Below are positions 58,668-64,000 of a stretch of DNA of 64,000 nucleotides, piece by piece. Positions within the stretch are counted from its first letter, which is position 1. Each line of letters begins with the position of its first letter. The notes under the pieces were generated by a model, which worked only from the letters and a program-made list of their open reading frames with translations, did not search any database and was not told where the DNA came from. Origin of the DNA: Drosophila miranda (lineage: Eukaryota > Arthropoda > Insecta > Diptera > Drosophilidae); NCBI RefSeq assembly GCF_003369915.1, contig NC_046674.1:4960001-5024000 (forward strand), read 5' to 3'. The position numbers were made by a program, and so were the translations under genes.

Positions 58668-58675
58668 TATCGATA
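58668..58675. promoter_or_regulatory. DRE element upstream of small J-domain gene
   Basis: Perfect TATCGATA about 130 bases upstream of the ATG at 58540, with further ATCGAT-type sites just beyond (58678-58705). A DREF-driven housekeeping promoter is likely. Confidence 0.65.
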
Positions 58676-58860
58676 GATTCGATGTTTTGGAGCAATGCAT
58701 CGATATTTTCAGCACATGCAACACCGCTATCAACAAAATTCTTTTTCTTATTTAAATGAATTTTAAATTTTTAATTCGTACTCTGAAATTATTATTTGCG
58801 GTACATGAATCACCTGTGCATATGCAAACCACCAACCCTAAAAAAACTATCGTTGTGTAT

Positions 58861-59096
58861 TCATATCATATCGGTATTTAGAGTGGTGGAACTCGACCAA
58901 TAAACTTGATCGTCCTCGGTGCTAATTTCGTACTGATTGGACTGCAATACTGCATTATGACATCTGTATTGTCGCACTAGATGATTTGTATTATCAGTTT
59001 CAGGAATTCTCATCTGTGTGGCAACTCCGCCAGTGGCACACGATAGTACTATCGATGGATTTGCAGCTGTATTTACGATTTCCCTTGGCTCGGCCA
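58861..59096 (-). CDS. Doubtful short ORF head-to-head with RpLP0
   Basis: 78 codons from ATG 59096 to a TGA at 58861, starting MAEPREIVNTAANPSIVL. There is no signal peptide, membrane segment or domain I know; two or three Cys and an acidic STEDDQ near the end. The ATG is only about 30 bases from the expected RpLP0 start site, so it would need a very compact shared promoter. Composition is not obviously random, but nothing else supports it. It could be a real small gene, a first exon, or chance. Confidence 0.3.
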
Positions 59097-59123
59097 TTTT
59101 GGTCAAAGTCACCTCAGTGAAAA

Positions 59124-59135
59124 GTTCTTGCTTTG
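59124..59135 (+). promoter_or_regulatory. Probable RpLP0 start region and short leader exon
   Basis: A pyrimidine-flanked GTTCTTGCTTTG stretch directly before the CTTTG|GTAAG donor. Ribosomal protein genes in flies start at polypyrimidine (TCT) initiators, and this lies where one is expected. The match is imperfect. Confidence 0.4.
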
Positions 59136-59291
59136 GTAAGTGGAAATTAAATCTTTGAAAATATATGCCATCTTTGGCATATATGGGTAGAAAATAACAA
59201 CAAACTGATGCGACGGAACGCCTTTAATCGAATATGTGGCTCTTTTTGCAGTTCTTAAATTCTTTCAACGAGTCCCTAATACACAATCAAT

Positions 59292-60302
59292 ATGGTTAGG
59301 GAGAACAAGGCAGCATGGAAGGCTCAGTACTTCGTGAAAGTTGTGGTAAGTGTTGTGTGCCACATCAAATGGCTATTGCCACTAACATAGGTGCCATTCT
59401 AGGAACTCTTCGACGAGTTTCCAAAGTGCTTCATTGTAGGCGCTGACAATGTGGGCTCCAAGCAGATGCAGAACATCCGTACCAGCCTGCGCGGACTGGC
59501 TGTAGTGCTGATGGGCAAGAACACCATGATGCGCAAGGCCATTCGCGGTCATTTGGAGAACAATCCCCAGCTGGAGAAGCTGCTACCCCACATCAAGGGC
59601 AATGTTGGCTTTGTCTTCACCAAGGGCGATTTGGCCGAGGTCCGCGACAAGTTGCTTGAGTCGAAGGTGCGCGCCCCAGCCCGTCCGGGTGCCATCGCTC
59701 CCCTGAACGTCATCATCCCAGCACAGAACACTGGCTTGGGACCCGAGAAGACCAGTTTCTTCCAGGCTCTGTCCATCCCGACCAAGATTTCCAAGGGTAC
59801 AATTGAAATCATCAACGATGTGCCCATCCTCAAGCCCGGCGACAAAGTGGGCGCCTCCGAGGCCACATTGCTCAACATGTTGAACATTTCGCCCTTCTCG
59901 TACGGTCTGATCGTCAGCCAGGTATACGACTCTGGCTCCATCTTCTCGCCTGAGATCTTAGACATCAAGCCAGAGGATCTGCGCGCCAAGTTCCAGCAAG
60001 GAGTGGCTAACCTGGCTGCCGTCTGTTTGTCCGTGGGCTACCCGACCATCGCCTCGGCCCCTCACAGCATTGCCAATGGATTCAAGAACCTGCTGGCCAT
60101 CGCCGCCACCACAGAGGTGGAGTTCAAGGAGGCAACCACCATCAAGGAGTACATCAAGGACCCCAGCAAGTTTGCTGCCACTACCTCCGCTGTGGCTGCT
60201 CCCGCTGCCGGCGGTGCTGCCGAGAAGAAGGAGGAGGCCAAGAAGGTCGAGTCCGAGTCCGAAGAGGAGGACGATGACATGGGCTTCGGTCTCTTCGATT
60301 AA
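59292..60302 (+). CDS. RpLP0: 60S acidic ribosomal protein P0
   Basis: A non-coding leader exon ends at 59135; an intron runs to 59251. Coding exons are 59292-59345 and 59403-60302, split by a 57-base intron in phase 0, giving 317 residues, equal to the D. melanogaster protein. It starts [14 protein letters not shown]. Residues 1 to about 190 form the rRNA-binding L10 region with the insert domain. The region near 190-260 binds the P1/P2 heterodimers, and an Ala-rich hinge leads to the acidic [13 protein letters not shown] tail that recruits elongation-factor GTPases. P0 is the core of the ribosomal stalk in cytosolic 60S subunits. Codon use is strongly biased to the preferred fly codons, as expected of a highly expressed gene. 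No oddities seen. Confidence 0.99.
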
Positions 60303-60418
60303 GCTGGTTAGCCGCCTGCAGCCCGTTGCTGCTTTCAGCGTTTACTCTCTAAGATCGTAAAATGTGTGTCCCTAAAGCAAATGATCGTCGCGGTTTGACA
60401 AGCCCAATGGCGAGTTGC

Positions 60419-60424
60419 ATTAAA
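60419..60424 (+). terminator. Probable RpLP0 poly(A) signal
   Basis: ATTAAA about 117 bases after the stop; no canonical AATAAA appears closer. Confidence 0.5.
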
Positions 60425-62015
60425 CATTCTGTAAACTGTTTTGAAAGCAAATATGCAATCTGTTTTGTTTCTACTTTGTAAGGAGATACCCCCAAAGAGG
60501 ATCACGTTAGCGCCCTCTATGCGCCGCCCCTAACACCTTTAAGCCACTTTATTGCCCCTTAAATAGCCGGAAGGCAGCATGTGCTGTTCTACGTGGACTC
60601 TGGCTGCATCTGCTGCTGCCTCTCGTCCCCCCACCATCATATATTTACAAAGTAATTACTTGTGCTAAAATGAATTTCACAAGATGAGAAAAGTTTAAAG
60701 TTTCTGCTGCCGTCGTTCGTTGTCGACGACTTTTGCGATTTCTTTTGCTTTTCGCAAACGACGGCGACGACGACGACGCTCATAAAAATTCAATTTGTCT
60801 TGACAAAATACGCAAGAAATTAAGAATGTGCCAAGTGGCAGCCAAAGAAACTTTCTTTCCCTTTTCTCGGCACTTTTCTGGCCCGTCTGGAGAGCGAAAA
60901 TGAGTTACGCGACTGGGGCGTGAAAGTGCCACGCCTTCATGGGACGGGGAAAATAAGCAAAAATAGGAGTAAGAAGAGGAGGAGCAGCCGCGGGCCAAGT
61001 TAAACACTGCATAAATAGCCAGGACCGAAACCCTGACAAAAATAAATCCTCCGCAGGCCTTCATTGGATCTAGAGATGATTTTTGGTAGCGTGAGTGAAG
61101 CGATAGTTGAGTCACAGCTGGATATGAGAAAGCTATGAACATAGAATGAGAGGGCTAAGAATTTTTTCACATAATAAGAATACTGTATAAGAATTTGTGT
61201 ATGGGGTTTGATAGCCAAAATCAATGAAGACTTTTAACATTCAATATAAATTAATAGATAGTACATATATCGCATGGAGTTGCCGGTGTCACGTTGTTAT
61301 CACTATGTGGCTTTGAAACCCATTTGATTGCTAGATAAATTAATAAGGGCATTGCATAATTCGAGCGCCTCTGGCGGCAAATATACGACGAAATTAACAT
61401 AAACTGTGGGGCGATTGACCAATCATCCCCAATCCCCCATTGAAATCCTCCATCCTACCATCCCACTCAATCAGCAAGCGACATTCGAAATCAAAATGCG
61501 ATTGCCAAAATGATTTGCTTCAATTTTTGTGATGCGCATAACAAATGAAGTTTGGACAGTCGGACAATTGATTGGGACAGCAGCCAGCCATGTGGCGGAC
61601 GGACAGCAGAAGACCCATATAGACAATATACGATATATGTATGTACCACACGTCACCACACACAGCATCGCCTCACACACACAAACGCCATGTTTGCAAT
61701 GCACAACAAAATGTGGAGCAGTCGACAGATCCCAGATACAGATGCGACTCTCTCTCTCTCTCGAATGGACTCCAGCTCCTCCCCCCATTCCCACGAGACG
61801 CCAAACTGTACTCGATTTTGGGCTATCCAATGTGAACACAGATAGATTTGTATGCATATTTTTGCTTTGGCATTTCGTTTGTGTGCTAAACATGTGAATG
61901 CCATCGATATAACGATGATGCTGCTGTTATGCATGTTCTGTTCTCCGGGCATACCATGCCGGGCCATGACATACTAGTATATCACCCCACTAGACCGACC
62001 ACACTCCACAATGTC

Positions 62016-62041
62016 TGTGTGTGTGTGTGTGTGTGTGTGTG
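62016..62041. repeat. (TG)n microsatellite
   Basis: Uninterrupted TG run of about 26 bases. Confidence 0.9.
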
Positions 62042-63466
62042 CTCAGCTGTGATTTGTTTGGCCAAAAGATTTGGAGCAAAATGGTTTAGCTCCTGTGGAA
62101 TGGCTTAAATGATTCTTGGCCAGCAGTTCTTTAACCGAACTGCGAACTGCGAAGTGGAAAAGGAATGGGAATTGGAATTGGAGTTTCCAAATGAACTGAA
62201 CTTTAGTCGGGATCGCATCTGCTGTTGGACACATCCGTTGATGGCCGAAACAAAAATATATTTTCCAACTGACTGACGTACAATAAAAGCATACATATTT
62301 TGTGAAATCTTTTGAAAACATGAAAGGGGAAGCCACACAAAAATTGAATAGAGATCTGAACACACAAATTCCCGGGATTATTGTCCGGGCGGAGGCCAAC
62401 AGAGCACCTGGAGCCACGCCCCCTACCCCCCCCCCCGCCCCGACTGCACAGCATGCTCAATTTAGTCTCGTCACATCAAAATGTTTGCTTTCTCCCCGCC
62501 GATACGAGGATTTGCTGTGGTTGAGGGGCGCTTGCCGCGTATAATTTATCTATGCATATGTTTCGAGTTGCCCAAAACAGGGAAGCTCAAGCTGAGGTGG
62601 TCCCAAAACGAGGCCCGGCCCCGGCCCCCAATAAATCACAGTCAACAGCACGCACTCAGAGGAACACCCACCCAACAACCCAACAACATAACCACCGATC
62701 CAACACCCCTTTCATGTCGCTGGGACTTTAAGATTCGCCCTTCGATACGGAAAAATCTGAGGTTGTAAGCAATTGCCATGAATACCTATACCTATACATA
62801 TACATATGTATGTGCATCTATACACATTTCTATCAGGTGCCTATTGAAAAAACACTGGGATTTGCTCGGATTTGGGAATATTCGTAGGTGTAGATGAGAA
62901 CTAGGTACTACAAGATGTTCTCTTTTAAGCTTTAAGTTAGGACATTTATGATCATTTATCCTTGTCTTCCTTTCGTGTTTGAAGATCTGATTTGTTCTCT
63001 GTGGATAAAGTGGATAAATCCTATACCCCACATCTTTTTTCTGGTGATTCTCCATGGTGGGTGTCATTAAAATCGGAGCACTTTAATTAAACACAAAACG
63101 GGTTCAACTGAGGAGCATCTAACGCGCTTTCACTCTGTCGCTGTCTCTGGGCCAGTGGTAACGGTTGTGTTAACGGTAACAATAAACGACAAGAAACGTA
63201 ACGACGAACGATGATTGCAAGGCAAACGAGCAATTAAAAATCCGTGTGCCAGGGGAGTAACCTTCCACGTACCCACCCCAGCCCCAGCCTCAGCGTCAGC
63301 CATTGCAGGCATCCTTCGTCTCTGGACACATCCAAAAAAAAGAACACTTTTGAGCCCTGTGTCTGGGTTCTGGTTCTGGTCCTAGTCGTGGTCCTGGTCT
63401 CGGTCTTGGGGCATGCTACCCACGAGGCGTAAGCCTTGGCCCTACTCCTTAGCACAGCTGTCTGGA

Positions 63467-63490
63467 GTGTGTGTGTGTGTGTGTGTGTGT
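63467..63490. repeat. (GT)n microsatellite
   Basis: Uninterrupted GT run of about 24 bases. A CA run follows at 63646-63665, so the two could pair as an imperfect long-range inverted repeat. Confidence 0.9.
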
Positions 63491-63645
63491 ATCGCTGGAG
63501 CCTTGTCTCCTTGAAGGCATTTTTACGGCTTTACGTTTTTACGCTGGCAGCGGGAATTTTCCAGGACCGGGTATTTGAAATATGCACGTAATATTGCAAA
63601 ATTTTAAGCGTATATCTTTGCATAATTAACCGAGAAAATACTTAG

Positions 63646-63665
63646 CACACACACACACACACACA
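63646..63665. repeat. (CA)n microsatellite
   Basis: Uninterrupted CA run of about 20 bases, about 155 bases from the GT run at 63467. Confidence 0.9.
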
Positions 63666-64000
63666 TACGAAAGGTAGAGAATCCTCTTTCTCTCTTCTTT
63701 TCTTTCTTTTGTGCACAGGCATTTTTACCGCAGCCTCGAAATCTCTCGGAGAAAAGCGAATGAAACTTTTGCAATGATACTTTCGGTCGGAACCCCACTC
63801 TGCCGCGCCCCTGCTGCTCCAACGCAGGTTGTGTGGAATTTTTAATCTTCAATAGAAGCCGGCACTGAGCCGAAAGCTCTCCCTGGTCCATGTATCTTTC
63901 TTTACTGCGGAGCTTTGCATCTTTACGCTTTGCTTAAATATTTTAATTTTTATTGGTTGAAGTTTTCCAACTGTCTTTCGGGCTGGGACGGTGGTCGGCG

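Larger units (their letters stand above)
60425..64000. other. Non-coding stretch downstream of RpLP0
   Basis: No supported gene on either strand. Contents: a GACGACGAC run near 60760, CT-rich patches near 61745, a TG tract at 62016-62041, a C-rich run near 62430, TG/GT at 63467-63490, CA at 63646-63665, and GGTCCTGGT-type repeats near 63365-63400. It may be intergenic or intron of a gene beginning outside. Confidence 0.5.

Noticed and set aside
1..64000. Transposable elements or CRISPR arrays
   Set aside because: No transposase, reverse transcriptase, long terminal repeat pair or terminal inverted repeats recognised; CRISPR is not expected in a eukaryote, and the 108-bp array is coding and has no spacers.

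Overview
The window is nuclear DNA from a Drosophila-type fly. It has short introns with GT..AG ends, TATCGATA (DRE) promoter elements, many microsatellites, AATAAA poly(A) signals, and unmistakable fly orthologues of the octopamine/tyramine receptor Oct-TyrR and ribosomal protein RpLP0. From memory, the genes I can place correspond to the 79B region of D. melanogaster 3L (Muller element D). The repeat-rich non-coding DNA would suit an obscura-group species, but I cannot fix the species from sequence alone.

Layout. Bases 1-8249 hold no gene I can support, only simple repeats. An intronless, divergent glucose-6-phosphate dehydrogenase paralogue lies at 8254-9843 (minus), followed by a 75-residue secreted peptide gene with TATA box and poly(A) signal at 10608-10959 (minus). 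A TATA-type promoter at 16411 and a putative 5' leader exon ending in a strong splice donor at 17047 probably begin the Oct-TyrR transcript. If so, 17048-44453 is one ~27 kb 5'-leader intron. It holds microsatellites, GC-rich inverted repeats, a perfect palindrome and a decayed coding fragment, but no intact gene. The receptor is encoded by two exons (44610-46572), preceded by a start-stop uORF and a uORF overlapping the main start.

From about 48 kb onward the window is gene-dense: an eroded spliced gene fragment (48121-48505), an unrecognised 212-residue protein (49140-49778, plus), a five-exon N4BP2/Cue2/NONU-1-like kinase-CUE-Smr protein (53732-50664, minus), three tandem minus-strand J-domain genes (54.5-58.5 kb), a doubtful short ORF, and RpLP0 (59292-60302, plus). 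Bases 60425-64000 show no gene.

The most unusual feature is the J-domain cluster. The middle gene carries, after its J domain and one membrane segment, 18 near-identical 36-residue repeats arranged as six 324-bp trimers; these resemble low-charge, Ser/Thr/Gly-rich lipid-binding helices. The gene downstream of it has a J domain followed, after one in-frame TGA, by 133 further open codons of very hydrophobic sequence. That is either stop readthrough or a fresh nonsense lesion. The third is a small tail-anchored J protein. Together they look like a locally expanding family of membrane-attached Hsp70 co-chaperones.
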